Assembly: GCF_040689105.1 (NCBI RefSeq) | Contig: NZ_JBFBVU010000015.1 | Span: forward strand, 33,837 to 97,836 | Length of the DNA: 64,000 nucleotides | Reading direction: 5' to 3' | From: Meridianimarinicoccus marinus | GTDB lineage: Bacteria; Pseudomonadota; Alphaproteobacteria; Rhodobacterales; Rhodobacteraceae | Part shown: piece after piece, positions 50,761 to 60,443 of the stretch | How the letters are laid out: every line of letters begins with the position of its first letter | Numbering within the stretch: the first letter of the stretch is position 1 | Position numbers and translations under genes: made by a program | The notes under the pieces: generated by a model | Told to the model about the DNA's origin: nothing | The model's input: only the letters and a program-made list of their open reading frames with translations | The model's database searches: none

Positions 50761-51728
50761 AACCCTTCCTCCCCCTTCTTGCCGGGTCCGTCATCGCGCT
50801 GAGCGCGGTCGCGGCCCATGCCGAAAAGATCCGCGTCGCGGGCAACTTCGCGACCGAGCATTCGTCGAGCCAGGCCATGCAGGTCTTCAAGGATGAAGTC
50901 GAAGCGCTGTCCAACGGCGAGATCGAAGTTGATCTGTTTCCCGCCCGCCAGCTGGGCGGTGCGGCGGAAAACGTGCAGGCCGTGAAACTGGGCGCGGTCG
51001 AGATCGTCTGGGTCGGCTCGGCCTACCTAAGCCGCACCGTGCCGGACCTGGCGGCGGTTTCCATGCCGTTCCAGTTCGCGGACCGGGCCGAAGCCTTTGC
51101 CGTCGTCGACGGACCGCTGGGCGACAAGCTTGACGAGAAGCTGGCCGACGAATCCATGCTGTCGCTGGGCTATATGGAGCTGGGCTTTCGCCAGTTGACC
51201 AACAACGTGCGCCCGATCACCGGGATTGCCGACATCGACGGCCTGAAGATCCGCCTGCAGCCCAACGAGACCCACCTGGCCACCTTCCGCGCGCTGGGGG
51301 CGAATCCTGTCGCGATGGACGTGAACGAGCTGTACTCCGCGCTGGAACAGGGCGTCATCGACGGGCAGGAAAACCCGTTCTCGATCATCGATGTGGCCGG
51401 CTATGCCGAAGTGCAGAAGCATGTGTCCAACACCAACCACTTCTTCGACTTCATCTCGGTGGTGGCCAACAAGAAACGGTTTGAAAGCCTCAGCCCCGAG
51501 CATCAGGAAGCCGTGCTGGCGGCAATGGACAAGGCCATCGACTTCCAGCGCACGCTGGCGGCGGAACAGGACGCGGCAGCGCTCGACAAGCTGATCGCCG
51601 ACGGCATGGTCTACACCGAAGTCTCACCGGAATTCGCAGCAGCCCTGCGCGAAACCACCGCGCCTGTCGCCGCCGAAGCCAAGGCTTCGCTGTCGCCGGA
51701 CGTGGCCGAACTGCTCGCAGGCCAATAA
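50757..51728 (+). CDS. TRAP transporter binding protein 1 (DctP family)
   Basis: This 323-residue protein has a signal peptide (about residues 1-21) and the DctP fold (HSSSQAMQVFKDEVEALSNGEI, VWVGSAYLSRTVPDL, DGLKIRLQPNETHLATFRALGANPVAM, ELYSALEQGVIDGQENP). The conserved arginine of KIRLQ normally pairs with a ligand carboxylate. It forms a full TRAP system with the next two genes and brings in a carboxylate-bearing substrate for the enzymes of this locus. Confidence 0.92.
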   Translation: MKPFLPLLAGSVIALSAVAAHAEKIRVAGNFATEHSSSQAMQVFKDEVEALSNGEIEVDLFPARQLGGAAENVQAVKLGAVEIVWVGSAYLSRTVPDLAAVSMPFQFADRAEAFAVVDGPLGDKLDEKLADESMLSLGYMELGFRQLTNNVRPITGIADIDGLKIRLQPNETHLATFRALGANPVAMDVNELYSALEQGVIDGQENPFSIIDVAGYAEVQKHVSNTNHFFDFISVVANKKRFESLSPEHQEAVLAAMDKAIDFQRTLAAEQDAAALDKLIADGMVYTEVSPEFAAALRETTAPVAAEAKASLSPDVAELLAGQ

Positions 51729-51750
51729 AATGCAATCGAGAGGGAATGCC

Positions 51751-52272
51751 ATGGAACGGATCGCTCTCTCGGCCCTGGCGCGCATCGATACAGGTGCGCG
51801 CCTCGTGGTGATCGCTTGCATGGCGGTGATGGTCAGCATCGTCTCGGCGCAGGTGATCATGCGCTATGTGTTCAACGACTCCATCGACTGGGCCGACGAG
51901 GTGTCGCGTCTGACCTTCGTCGCCACGGTGTTCCTGGCGATCCCGCTGGGCCTTCGCGACGGTGCCCATGTGGGCATCGACCTGATCACCAGACGGCTGC
52001 CGCCACGGGTACGCAAAGGGCTGGCGCGCGTGATGGCACTGCTGGCCGCGGCCATGCTTCTGGTGGTGTTCGTCGCCACAATCCGCGTCGCGGCGACCAC
52101 CTGGTCGGAGCGGCTCGGGTCGCTGAACATGACCTCCAGCGTCTTCTTCTTCCCGGTGATCTTCGGCGCGCTGCACACCGCCTGTCACCTGATTGTCCTG
52201 GCGATCTGGCCGGTCGGCCATGCCATCGCCACCCCACCGGATCCGCAAACGCACCCGGAGCTGCCGTCATGA
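51751..52272 (+). CDS. TRAP transporter small membrane subunit 1 (DctQ)
   Basis: This 173-residue protein has four predicted helices and the DctQ features QVIMRYVFNDSIDWADEVSRL and RDGAHVGIDLI. ATG 51751 follows GAGAGGGA; a start seven codons earlier is possible. The stop overlaps DctM by four bases. Confidence 0.9.
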   Translation: MERIALSALARIDTGARLVVIACMAVMVSIVSAQVIMRYVFNDSIDWADEVSRLTFVATVFLAIPLGLRDGAHVGIDLITRRLPPRVRKGLARVMALLAAAMLLVVFVATIRVAATTWSERLGSLNMTSSVFFFPVIFGALHTACHLIVLAIWPVGHAIATPPDPQTHPELPS

Positions 52273-53549
52273 GCCTTTTTGTCATCCTGCTGTTTCTCTG
52301 CCTCGCCCTGCTTGGCATGCCGCTGGCGTTCTCGCTGGGCGTCTCGGCCCTGGCGGGGCTGATGGTGGCGGGCTTCGATCTGAGCATCCTGTCGACGCGC
52401 CTGATGAACTCGGTCAATTCCTTTCCGCTGATGTCGATCCCGCTGTTCATGGTGACCGGCGAGCTGATGCTGAAGGCCGGGATCATGGATCGCCTTGTCG
52501 ATCTGGCCAACGCCTTCATCGGGCGGGTCCGGGGCGGGCTGGCGCAGGTCGCCATCATCGCCGGGGCGGGGCTGGCCTCGGTCTCGGGCGCGGCGGTGGC
52601 CGATGCCTCGGCGCTGTCCTCGACGCTCGTGCCCTCGCTGAAGAAGCAATACGGGCTTGGCTTCTCGTCGGGGATCGTGGCGGCGGCGGCCAACCTTGGC
52701 CCGATCATCCCGCCCTCCGGCGCGATGATCGTCTATGCCTTCATGGCCGGGTCCAGCGTTTCGGTGGGCGGCATGTTCATGGCGGGCGTGCTGCCGGGCC
52801 TGTTGCTGTTCCTGACCCTGATGGGCCTGTGCTGGCTGATTTCCTGGTGGCGCGACTATCCGATTTCCGGGCAGCGGGTTACCCTGTCCAACATCCTGCA
52901 CCAGATGCGCCGGAACCTGATCATCTTCATGATGCCGGTGGGGGTGATCGGCGGCATCGTTTTCGGCGCCTTTACCCCGACCGAGGGCGCGGCCATCGGC
53001 TGCTGCTATGCGCTGCTGCTGGGGTTCTTCGTCACCAAGCAACTCAAGATCCGCGATCTGCCCGAGGTGCTTCTGACCGCTGCCAAAACCACCGCCGTGG
53101 TCGGCGCCATGATCGCCTTCGCCTCGACCGTCACCTTCCTGTTCACCATCGACATGCTGCCGTTCAAACTGGCCGCGCTGCTGCAGGGCCTGACCGACAG
53201 CCCGTTTGTCTTCATGTGCCTGATCGCGCTGATGCTGCTGGTGGTCGGCATGTTCCTGGAATCGAATGCCGCCTACATCATGCTGGTGCCGCTGTTTCAC
53301 CCGATTGCCCTGCAATACGGCATCGATCCGCTGCACTTCGGTTTCGTCTTCGTGCTGAACCTGGTGATCGGCATGCTGACCCCGCCAGTGGGCGTTATCC
53401 TCTTCGTGGTTTGCGGCATCACCAAGGTCGAGATGGGCACATTGGTGCGCGAAAGCTGGCCGTTCATCGTGGCCATGTATGTTCTGCTGCTGCTGTGCAT
53501 GATCTTTCCCGGCATCGTCACGACGCTGCCCCATGCGATGGGCTACTGA
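52269..53549 (+). CDS. TRAP transporter large membrane subunit 1 (DctM)
   Basis: This 426-residue protein has about 12 helices with the DctM signatures IPLFMVTGELM, AGLASVSGAAVADASALSS, NLGPIIPPSGAMIVYAF and NLVIGMLTPPVGVILFVVCG. It forms the sodium-driven channel with the small subunit. Confidence 0.94.
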   Translation: MSLFVILLFLCLALLGMPLAFSLGVSALAGLMVAGFDLSILSTRLMNSVNSFPLMSIPLFMVTGELMLKAGIMDRLVDLANAFIGRVRGGLAQVAIIAGAGLASVSGAAVADASALSSTLVPSLKKQYGLGFSSGIVAAAANLGPIIPPSGAMIVYAFMAGSSVSVGGMFMAGVLPGLLLFLTLMGLCWLISWWRDYPISGQRVTLSNILHQMRRNLIIFMMPVGVIGGIVFGAFTPTEGAAIGCCYALLLGFFVTKQLKIRDLPEVLLTAAKTTAVVGAMIAFASTVTFLFTIDMLPFKLAALLQGLTDSPFVFMCLIALMLLVVGMFLESNAAYIMLVPLFHPIALQYGIDPLHFGFVFVLNLVIGMLTPPVGVILFVVCGITKVEMGTLVRESWPFIVAMYVLLLLCMIFPGIVTTLPHAMGY

Positions 53550-53552
53550 TCC

Positions 53553-54293
53553 ATGCGGCTGCTGCTGATCAATCCCAACACCACCCAGGCGCTGACCGAG
53601 CGCCTGTCCAAGACCGCGCGGCAGGTTCTGCCCCCGGATGTCGAGCTGATCGCCACCACCGCCGAGACCGGCTTTCCCTATATCTCGTCGCGGGCCGAGG
53701 CGCAGATTGCCGGCGCAGGCGTGCTGGAGACCATCGCCCGCCATCAGTCCGGCGTCGATGCCCTGACCATAGCCGCCTTTGGCGATCCCGGCCTGCTGGC
53801 CGCCCGCGAGCTGTTCGACCTGCCGGTGACCGGCATGACCGAGGCCGCGATGCTCAGCGCCTGCATGCTGGGCCAGCGCTTTGCCTTTGTCACCTTCACG
53901 CCGAACCTTGCGCCCTGGTACGACGAACAGGTGCGGCAGGCCCAACTGACCGCGCGCTATGCCGGGGTCTTCACCCCGGATGTGCCCTTGGGGGCCATCG
54001 ACCGGATCGACGCTGACCTTCGCGCCCCCCTGATCGCGCAATGCGGGCGCGCCGTCGCGGCCGGGGCCGATGTGGTGATCCTGTCGGGCGCGCCGCTGGC
54101 CGGAATGGCCGCAACGCTGCGCGACGAGGTGCCCGCGGTACTGCTGGACCCGGTGCAAACGGCTGTCCTTCAGGCGGTAACCCTGGCGCGGCTCTGCCCC
54201 AAAGGCGCCTCGGCGGGCAGTTTTCGCCGGCCTCCCGAAAAACCCTCGACCGGGCTGTCCGACGCGCTTCGGCGTCAGATCGCCCGCAGCTGA
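53553..54293 (+). CDS. Asp/Glu/hydantoin racemase-family protein 1, catalytic cysteines replaced
   Basis: This 246-residue protein has the family start MRLLLINPNTTQALTERL and PYISSRAEAQIAGAG. The two positions that carry the racemase cysteines read IAAFGDPG (Ala75) and LSGAPLAGM (Gly179) instead of ACFGDPG and LGCAGM. Two-base racemisation is therefore unlikely, and the reaction may be different (ring hydrolysis, isomerisation or binding). It lies between the two TRAP systems, four bases after DctM. Confidence 0.85.
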   Translation: MRLLLINPNTTQALTERLSKTARQVLPPDVELIATTAETGFPYISSRAEAQIAGAGVLETIARHQSGVDALTIAAFGDPGLLAARELFDLPVTGMTEAAMLSACMLGQRFAFVTFTPNLAPWYDEQVRQAQLTARYAGVFTPDVPLGAIDRIDADLRAPLIAQCGRAVAAGADVVILSGAPLAGMAATLRDEVPAVLLDPVQTAVLQAVTLARLCPKGASAGSFRRPPEKPSTGLSDALRRQIARS

Positions 54294-54326
54294 TCCACCC
54301 AACCCATCCAACCCGGAGATCCCCTG

Positions 54327-55364
54327 ATGAACCCCAAACCCCTGATCCTGTCCGCACTGCTGGCGGTTGCCGCCGCCCCGGTTGCCGCCGAACAATTGCG
54401 GTTTCTCAGCCAGTTCCTGCCCACGGCCAAGCAGTACCCCAACGAAATGGCCGGGCTTGACGCGCTGGCCGCCGACGAGGCGCTCGACATCGATGTGAGC
54501 GTCAACGAATACAAGGCCCTTGGCCTGAGCACCGCCGATGGCCTGCGCCTGGCCCGGGCGGGCACCTTCGACGTGACCACCATCCAGATCGGCACCGCCT
54601 CACGCGATGACGCCTTCCTCGAAGGGCTGGACCTGATCGGCGTTTCGACCGACATGGACAGCCTGCGCGTCGCGGTGGACGCCTACCGCGAGGCCTTTGA
54701 CGCGCGTCTGCAGGACAAGTTCGGCGCCAAGGTTCTGGCGCTCTGGCCGTTCGGCCCGCAGGTGTTCTACTGCAACGAAGAGATCACCAGCCTGGATGAT
54801 CTGAACGGTCTCAAGGTGCGCAGCTTCACGCCGTCGATGTCGGCGCTGCTGGAAAGCCTCGGCGCGACGCCGGTGACCCTGTCGTTCCCGGAAGTCTACC
54901 CGGCCCTGCAACGCAAGGTGGCCAGCTGCGGCGTGACCTCGCCGACCTCGGGCAATACCGGCAAATGGCCTGAAGTGACCACGCACCAGCTGCCGCTGTC
55001 GGTCTCCGGCTCGGTGCAGGGCTATGTGGCCAGCCTGGACTGGTGGAACGGGCTGAGCCCGGCGCAGCAGGACGGCGTTGCCACCGCCTTCAAGGCCATC
55101 GAAGAGTCGCAATGGGCCACGGCTGTCGCCCTGAACGGCGACGCGCTGGCCTGCAACACCGGGCAGGACACCTGCGCCGATCACGAGAAATTCTCGCTGG
55201 CGCTGGTCGATGTGTCCGAGGCCGATATCGCGAAGGTCCAGCAGGCGTCGGTCGAAGTGGTCCTGCCCGATTGGGCGGCCCGCTGCGAAGCCAGCTATCC
55301 CGGCTGCACGGCGGTCTGGAACGAGACCGTCGGCGCGGCGCGCGGCGTGACCATTCCCGAGTAA
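54327..55364 (+). CDS. TRAP transporter binding protein 2 (DctP family)
   Basis: This 345-residue protein has a signal peptide (about residues 1-21) and the DctP fold (FDVTTIQIGTASRDDAFLEGLDL, LNGLKVRSFTPSMSALLESLGATPV, SFPEVYPALQRKVASCGVT). It has an unusual extra C-terminal region with four cysteines (CNTGQDTC, CEASYPGC), which may form disulfides. It is clearly different from binding protein 1, so it probably recognises a second ligand. The ATG at 54327 follows CGGAG. Confidence 0.9.
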   Translation: MNPKPLILSALLAVAAAPVAAEQLRFLSQFLPTAKQYPNEMAGLDALAADEALDIDVSVNEYKALGLSTADGLRLARAGTFDVTTIQIGTASRDDAFLEGLDLIGVSTDMDSLRVAVDAYREAFDARLQDKFGAKVLALWPFGPQVFYCNEEITSLDDLNGLKVRSFTPSMSALLESLGATPVTLSFPEVYPALQRKVASCGVTSPTSGNTGKWPEVTTHQLPLSVSGSVQGYVASLDWWNGLSPAQQDGVATAFKAIEESQWATAVALNGDALACNTGQDTCADHEKFSLALVDVSEADIAKVQQASVEVVLPDWAARCEASYPGCTAVWNETVGAARGVTIPE

Positions 55365-55385
55365 GCCAAGCAAGGAGCGTCTGAC

Positions 55386-55991
55386 ATGACCGGATCCGTC
55401 CCCGAAACCGAACCGTCCTATGGCCTTGCCGGCCGTCTGGTGGACGGCGCAGCCCTGGCGGCGGGCTATCTTCTGGTGCTTCAGGCGCTCCTTACTGCGG
55501 CCGAGATCGTGGCGCGCAAGCTGTTCAACCATTCCTTCCAGGGAGTTGATGAACTGGGCGGCTACATGCTGGCCCTGACCGCGAGCCTGGGCTTTGGCTA
55601 CGCGGCCCTGCACCGGGCCCATACGCGGGTGGATTTCGCCCTGTCGAGACTTCCCCTGCGGGCCCGCTGTATCCTGCATCTGGCAGCAGCGGCGGTGCTG
55701 TTCGGCCTCGCGCTGTTCCTGCTGTGGAACGCCTGGCGGGCCCTGGGCGAGACGCTGACCTATGGGTCGATCGCCAATTCGCCGCTGCAGACACCGCTGT
55801 GGATCCCGCAAACGCTGTGGCTGGCGGGGTTCGGGGTGTTTGCCCTGTGTTCCGGTCTGGTGCTGCTGCGCGCGGTACAGCTCTGGCGCCAGGGCGATCT
55901 TGCCGGGCTGGAGGCCGCGCTGCGACCGCCGTCCCTTGACGAGGAAATCGACGAGGCGCTGGCCGACAGCACCGGGGAGGCTTCCCAATGA
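55386..55991 (+). CDS. TRAP transporter small membrane subunit 2 (DctQ)
   Basis: This 201-residue, four-helix protein has EIVARKLFNHSFQGVDELGGYM and HRAHTRVDFALSRLP. AAGGAG precedes ATG 55386. A hydrophilic C-terminal tail (DEEIDEALADSTGEASQ) is longer than in subunit 1. The stop overlaps the DctM start. Confidence 0.9.
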   Translation: MTGSVPETEPSYGLAGRLVDGAALAAGYLLVLQALLTAAEIVARKLFNHSFQGVDELGGYMLALTASLGFGYAALHRAHTRVDFALSRLPLRARCILHLAAAAVLFGLALFLLWNAWRALGETLTYGSIANSPLQTPLWIPQTLWLAGFGVFALCSGLVLLRAVQLWRQGDLAGLEAALRPPSLDEEIDEALADSTGEASQ

Positions 55992-57295
55992 TCGACATCG
56001 TCACAATCGCCGTTGGATTTGCCTGCATGCTGGCCTTCCTTCTGACCGGTCTGCATGTGGCCAGCGTCATGATGCTGACCGCCCTGATCGGCATTCTCGC
56101 GGGCTTCGGGCCGTCGATGTTCGCCCCGCTGGGCAACATGATGTGGGCCGAGCAGAACAGTTTCATCCTGACCGCGATCCCGCTGTATATCCTGATGGGC
56201 GAGATCCTGGTCCACAGCGATGTGGCCCGGCGCATGTACCGGTCGCTTGCTGATTGGCTGAGCTGGCTGCCCGGCGGGCTGCTGCACACCAATATCGCGT
56301 CCTCGGCCATGTTTGCCGCCATTTCCGGCTCGTCGGTCGCGACGGCGGCGACCATCGGCACCGTGGCCTTCCCGACCTTTCGCGCGCAGGGCTATGACGA
56401 GAAATGGGTGGCCGGATCCATCGCTTCGGGTGCGACGCTGGGCATCCTGATCCCACCGTCGATCAACCTGATCATTTATGGCGCGATCACCGAAACATCC
56501 ATTGGCGCGCTGTTCATCGCCGGCATGGTGCCGGGGCTGCTGCTGGCGCTGATGTTCATGCTGACCATCGCAGTGGCCGCGCTGATCTGGCCCGAATTGG
56601 CCGGCAGCGGCGCGCGTCCCGACCCCGACCGCAGCGGCCGGATCGCGCGCCTGAAGGATCTGGTGGCGCCGGTGGTCATCTTCACCATCATCATCGCCTC
56701 GATCTACGCCGGCTGGGCGACGCCCACCGAGGCGGCGGCGGTCGGTGTGGTTGCCGCGCTGGGGCTGTCGATGATGAACCGCACCTTCAACCGCAAGATG
56801 CTGCACGCCAGCCTGTTCGCGACGGTCCGCATTACCGCGATGATCCTGCTGGTTCTCACCGCGGCCTTCTTCCTGAATTTCACGCTTGGTCTGCTGGGCA
56901 TCCCGGCGCTGATTTCCGGCTTCGTCGGCGGGCTGGACGTGCCGCCGATGCTGCTGATCGCCTGCCTCGTGGTGTTCTACCTGGTCCTGGGGTGCTTTCT
57001 GGACGCGCTGGCGATGATGATCACCACGGTGCCGATCCTGTTTCCCATCGTCATCGCCCTTGGCTTCGATCCGCTGTGGTTCGGGGTGTTCGTGGTGATC
57101 ATGTGCGAACTGGCGCTGCTGACGCCGCCCGTGGGCATGAACCTTTACGTGGTGCAGGGGGTCCGCAAGGCGGGGCAACTGACCGACGTGATCCGTGGCG
57201 TGCTGCCCTTCTTCTTGGCGATCCTCGGGCTGGTCGTACTTATGACAACCTGGCCGCCGCTGATCACCTGGCTGCCCAAGCTGATGGCGGACTGA
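55988..57295 (+). CDS. TRAP transporter large membrane subunit 2 (DctM)
   Basis: This 435-residue protein has about 12 helices and DctM motifs FILTAIPLYILMGEIL, AISGSSVATAATIGTVAFP, GATLGILIPPSINLIIYGAIT and ELALLTPPVGMNLYVVQG. It completes the second TRAP transporter of the operon. It ends one base before the amidohydrolase gene, so that enzyme is co-translated. Confidence 0.93.
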   Translation: MIDIVTIAVGFACMLAFLLTGLHVASVMMLTALIGILAGFGPSMFAPLGNMMWAEQNSFILTAIPLYILMGEILVHSDVARRMYRSLADWLSWLPGGLLHTNIASSAMFAAISGSSVATAATIGTVAFPTFRAQGYDEKWVAGSIASGATLGILIPPSINLIIYGAITETSIGALFIAGMVPGLLLALMFMLTIAVAALIWPELAGSGARPDPDRSGRIARLKDLVAPVVIFTIIIASIYAGWATPTEAAAVGVVAALGLSMMNRTFNRKMLHASLFATVRITAMILLVLTAAFFLNFTLGLLGIPALISGFVGGLDVPPMLLIACLVVFYLVLGCFLDALAMMITTVPILFPIVIALGFDPLWFGVFVVIMCELALLTPPVGMNLYVVQGVRKAGQLTDVIRGVLPFFLAILGLVVLMTTWPPLITWLPKLMAD

Positions 57296-57296
57296 G

Positions 57297-58814
57297 ATGA
57301 CCGGTAACCTGTTCATCCGTGGGGCCCGCGTCCTGACCTTCGACGAAACCCGCAGGGATCTGGATTGTGCCGACATCCTGATCGAACGCGGCATGATTTC
57401 CGCAGTCGGGCCCGATCTGGTGGCGCCCGAGGGGGTGCCCGTGATCGACGGCGCCGGACAGTTGGCCATGCCCGGTCTGATCAACGCGCATTTCCATTCG
57501 CCCGCCAACCTGATGAAGGGCATGCTCGACAGCCTGCCGCTGGAAATCTTCATGCTCTACGAGGTGCCGCCCCTGAGCGATGTGCCGCCGCCGCCCGAAC
57601 TGGTGCGGGTGCGCACGCTGCTGGGGGCGGTCGAGATGCTCAAGCGGGGCATCACCTCGGTGCAGGATGACGCGTTCTTCGTGCCGGGGCCGGACCCCGA
57701 CGCCATCGACGCGCTGATGGGCGCCTATGCCGCTTCGGGGATGCGGGCGACGGTGGCGCTGGATCAGCCGAATGTGGTGGAATACGCCAAGTATCCTTTC
57801 CTTGCCGATCTGCTCCCGGCCGGGGAAAAGGCCCGGATGGAGGCCGCCCCGCGCCAGACCGGGGCCGAGCTTCTGGACCTCTACCGCCACCTTCTGACCC
57901 GCTGGTCGGGGGCCAAGGATGGCAGGCTGGGGGCCGCCGTCTCCTGCTCGGCGCCGCACCGCGTGACGCAGGATTATATGGCCGCGCTTTCGCAACTGAG
58001 CCGGGAATGGGATGTGCCCTTCTATGTGCACATGCTGGAGACCCGCGTGCAGCGGGTGTTCGGGCAGGAGGTTCTGGGCAAATCCCTCGTGCGCTACATC
58101 CACGATCTTGGCATGCTGGACGAGCGGGTGAACCTGATCCACGGCATCTGGCTGGATGAACCCGACATGGACCTGATCGCGGATGCCGGTGCCTGCATCG
58201 CGCACAACCCTGTCTGCAACCTGCGGCTGGGCAGCGGCATCATGCCGTTCCGTGCGCTCAGCGACCGGAATATCCCCATCTGTCTGGGCACCGACGAGGC
58301 GCTGGCCGACGACGGCATCAACCTTTGGGGCGCGATCAAGACGGCGGGGCTGGTCCATAACATCACCGACCCCGACTATCGGCGCTGGCCCACCGCGCAG
58401 GAAATTCTGGATTGTGCCTTCCTGGGCGGAGCACGGGCGATGCGGCGTCAGCAGACGATCGGGCGGATCATGCCGGGATACGCCGCTGACATTGCCATGC
58501 TGGACCTGTCACAGATCAATTTCACACCCCTGAACGATCTCGCCCGCCAGCTTGTCTATTGCGAGGATGGCGGTTCGGTTCGGCGCACCATCGTGGCCGG
58601 GCGCGTGGTCATGGAAGACGGCAAGGTCCGCGGCATCGACGAGGCCGAGCTCTTCGCGCAGGCGCGGGAACTGGCCCGCGAACATGCCCCGGCCCTGGAA
58701 ACCGCGCGGGCCGCCGCCGCCCGGCTGGAGCCGCATTACCGCGACATGTACCTGCGCGCGAGCCGCACCGATGTGGGGTTCACCCGATGGCTTGAAAAGG
58801 GCACACACCCATGA
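57297..58814 (+). CDS. Amidohydrolase of the TrzA/AtzA/SsnA deaminase family
   Basis: This 505-residue metal-dependent hydrolase has His65 and His67 in NAHFHSPANLMKG, His245 in FYVHMLET, His282 in LIHGIW and Asp333 in LGTDEALADDG, a complete mononuclear site. AHNPVCNLRLGSG matches the substrate loop of guanine deaminase, AtzA and SsnA. Such enzymes deaminate or dechlorinate aminated N-heterocycles. It is coupled to the transporter and the PuuE-like gene. The C-terminal extension (about residues 440-505) is typical of the SsnA branch. Confidence 0.88.
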   Translation: MTGNLFIRGARVLTFDETRRDLDCADILIERGMISAVGPDLVAPEGVPVIDGAGQLAMPGLINAHFHSPANLMKGMLDSLPLEIFMLYEVPPLSDVPPPPELVRVRTLLGAVEMLKRGITSVQDDAFFVPGPDPDAIDALMGAYAASGMRATVALDQPNVVEYAKYPFLADLLPAGEKARMEAAPRQTGAELLDLYRHLLTRWSGAKDGRLGAAVSCSAPHRVTQDYMAALSQLSREWDVPFYVHMLETRVQRVFGQEVLGKSLVRYIHDLGMLDERVNLIHGIWLDEPDMDLIADAGACIAHNPVCNLRLGSGIMPFRALSDRNIPICLGTDEALADDGINLWGAIKTAGLVHNITDPDYRRWPTAQEILDCAFLGGARAMRRQQTIGRIMPGYAADIAMLDLSQINFTPLNDLARQLVYCEDGGSVRRTIVAGRVVMEDGKVRGIDEAELFAQARELAREHAPALETARAAAARLEPHYRDMYLRASRTDVGFTRWLEKGTHP

Positions 58815-59689
58815 GTTTCACACCCCGATACAGCTACACCGCAATCTCCAGCCGTCCCGCGGCAACCTGGCCCGGCGGCCGGCGGCTGGCCGTCTATCTG
58901 GCCCTGAATGTCGAGCAATACAGCTATGGCGAGGGGCTGGTGGAAGATCTGGTGCCGGGCATGCCGCAACCGGATGTCCTGAACACCTCGTGGCGCGACT
59001 ACGGCACGCGGGTCGGCGCCTGGCGGCTGCTGGATCTGTTCCGCGAGACCGCGACCCCGGCGACGATCCTGCTCAACTCCCGGGTCTGTGACGCGGCGCC
59101 CGATCTGGTGGCCCGCATGGTGGCCGACGGGCACGAGATCGCCGCGCATGGGCGCAGCAATTCCGAAAGCCTGGCGGACTGCAGTGCCGAGGAAGAAGCG
59201 GTGGTGATCGCAGAGGTGACGGCGCGCATCGCCGAGGCCAGCGGCCAGCGACCCCAGGGCTGGCTGTCGCCCTGGCTGGCGGAAACGCGGATTACCCCGG
59301 ACTTGCTGCAAGAGGACGGCTATCGCTACCTGCTGGATTTCTGCTGTGACGACCAACCGATCTGGCTGACAACCCGCAGCGGCCGGCTGCTGGCGCTGCC
59401 CTATTCGCAGGAAATCAACGACAGCACCGCGATCATCGGGCGGCAGGCCAGCGCGGCGGAGTTCGCCGATATGGCGATCGACCAGATCGACGAGATGCTG
59501 GACCAGCCCGGCCCCGCGCCGCTGGTCTTCGGCCTGGCGCTGCACGGCAACATCATCGGGCAGCCGTTCCGGATCCGGCAATTGCGCCGGGTGCTGACCC
59601 ATCTGCACGGCCTGCGCGACCGGGTCTGGGTGGCCCCTGCGGCAGACATCGCAGCGGCAGTTCATGCCGATCCCGACAAATTCGTCTAG
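58811..59689 (+). CDS. PuuE-like polysaccharide-deacetylase-fold protein
   Basis: This 292-residue NodB-fold protein of the PuuE (uric-acid-pathway allantoinase) group has TRVGAWRLLDLFRETATPAT, ILLNSRVCDAAPDLVARMVA, then GHEIAAHGRSNSES with the conserved HGRSNSE, and QRPQGWLSPWL. PuuE-like proteins open cyclic ureides such as allantoin. ATG 58811 overlaps the amidohydrolase stop. It is a second enzyme pointing to a cyclic ureide or hydantoin substrate. Confidence 0.88.
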   Translation: MSFTPRYSYTAISSRPAATWPGGRRLAVYLALNVEQYSYGEGLVEDLVPGMPQPDVLNTSWRDYGTRVGAWRLLDLFRETATPATILLNSRVCDAAPDLVARMVADGHEIAAHGRSNSESLADCSAEEEAVVIAEVTARIAEASGQRPQGWLSPWLAETRITPDLLQEDGYRYLLDFCCDDQPIWLTTRSGRLLALPYSQEINDSTAIIGRQASAAEFADMAIDQIDEMLDQPGPAPLVFGLALHGNIIGQPFRIRQLRRVLTHLHGLRDRVWVAPAADIAAAVHADPDKFV

Positions 59690-59699
59690 AGGGCACCGC

Positions 59700-60443
59700 A
59701 TGCGCATCCTGATCGCCAATCCCAACATGTCCGCCGAAATGACCGCCCTGATGGTCGAAGAAGCGCGCACCACCTGCCGTACCGGGACCGAGATCATTGG
59801 CGGCAACGCCACCTTCGGCGTCTCTTATATCGCCACCCGCGCCGAGGCCGCGCTGGCCGCCCATGCGCTGCTCGATCTGGTGGCCGATGCGGCCGGCGAC
59901 GTCGATGCGGTCGTCGTGGGCGCCTTCTGTCCGGGCCTAGCCGAACCGGTGAAAGAGCTGCTGCCGGTGCCGGTCGTGGGGCTGCCCGAGGCGGGGTTCA
60001 GCGCCGCGCGCCTGTTCGGGCGGCGGATCGGGCTGATCGGCATCGGGTCGCGCGCACGCGGGATGAACGAAGAGATCCTGCACGATCTGGGCGCGCGCTC
60101 CGATGTGGTGTCGATCCAGCGCCTGCCGCTCAGCGGCACCGATCTTGCCGCCGACCCCGAAGGCGCGGATGCGGCGGTGATCGCCGCCGGGATGCAGGCG
60201 GTCGAGACCGAGGATGCGGATGTTCTGATCCTGGGCGGCGCGGCCTTCTCGGGCATCGCCGCCAGGGTTGCCCCGCATCTTCCGGTGCCGGTCGTCCCGC
60301 CGGTGCCCTATGCCATCTCCATGCTGGAAACGGCCCTGACCTGTGGCTGGCGCACGCCCGCGACCGGGACCTTCGGTCCGGTGCGGTCGGATGCAGCCCG
60401 TGGCGTCGGGGCCGCCCTGACTGCGCGGCTTCGCGGCGGTTAA
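59700..60443 (+). CDS. Asp/Glu/hydantoin racemase-family protein 2, catalytic cysteines replaced
   Basis: This 247-residue paralogue of the gene at 53553 has MRILIANPNMSAEMTALMV and SYIATRAEAALAAHALL. The cysteine positions read VVGAFCPGL (Ala75, with a cysteine two residues on) and LGGAAFSGI (Gly). It is transcribed with the PuuE-like gene and convergent with racemase-like protein 3, whose stop overlaps its own by three bases. Confidence 0.85.
   Translation: MRILIANPNMSAEMTALMVEEARTTCRTGTEIIGGNATFGVSYIATRAEAALAAHALLDLVADAAGDVDAVVVGAFCPGLAEPVKELLPVPVVGLPEAGFSAARLFGRRIGLIGIGSRARGMNEEILHDLGARSDVVSIQRLPLSGTDLAADPEGADAAVIAAGMQAVETEDADVLILGGAAFSGIAARVAPHLPVPVVPPVPYAISMLETALTCGWRTPATGTFGPVRSDAARGVGAALTARLRGG

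Noticed and set aside
52185..54395. A 736-codon open frame on the minus strand
   Set aside because: It is antisense to the TRAP subunit and racemase-like genes and rich in Gln/His/Arg/Gly, as antisense frames of membrane proteins are here.
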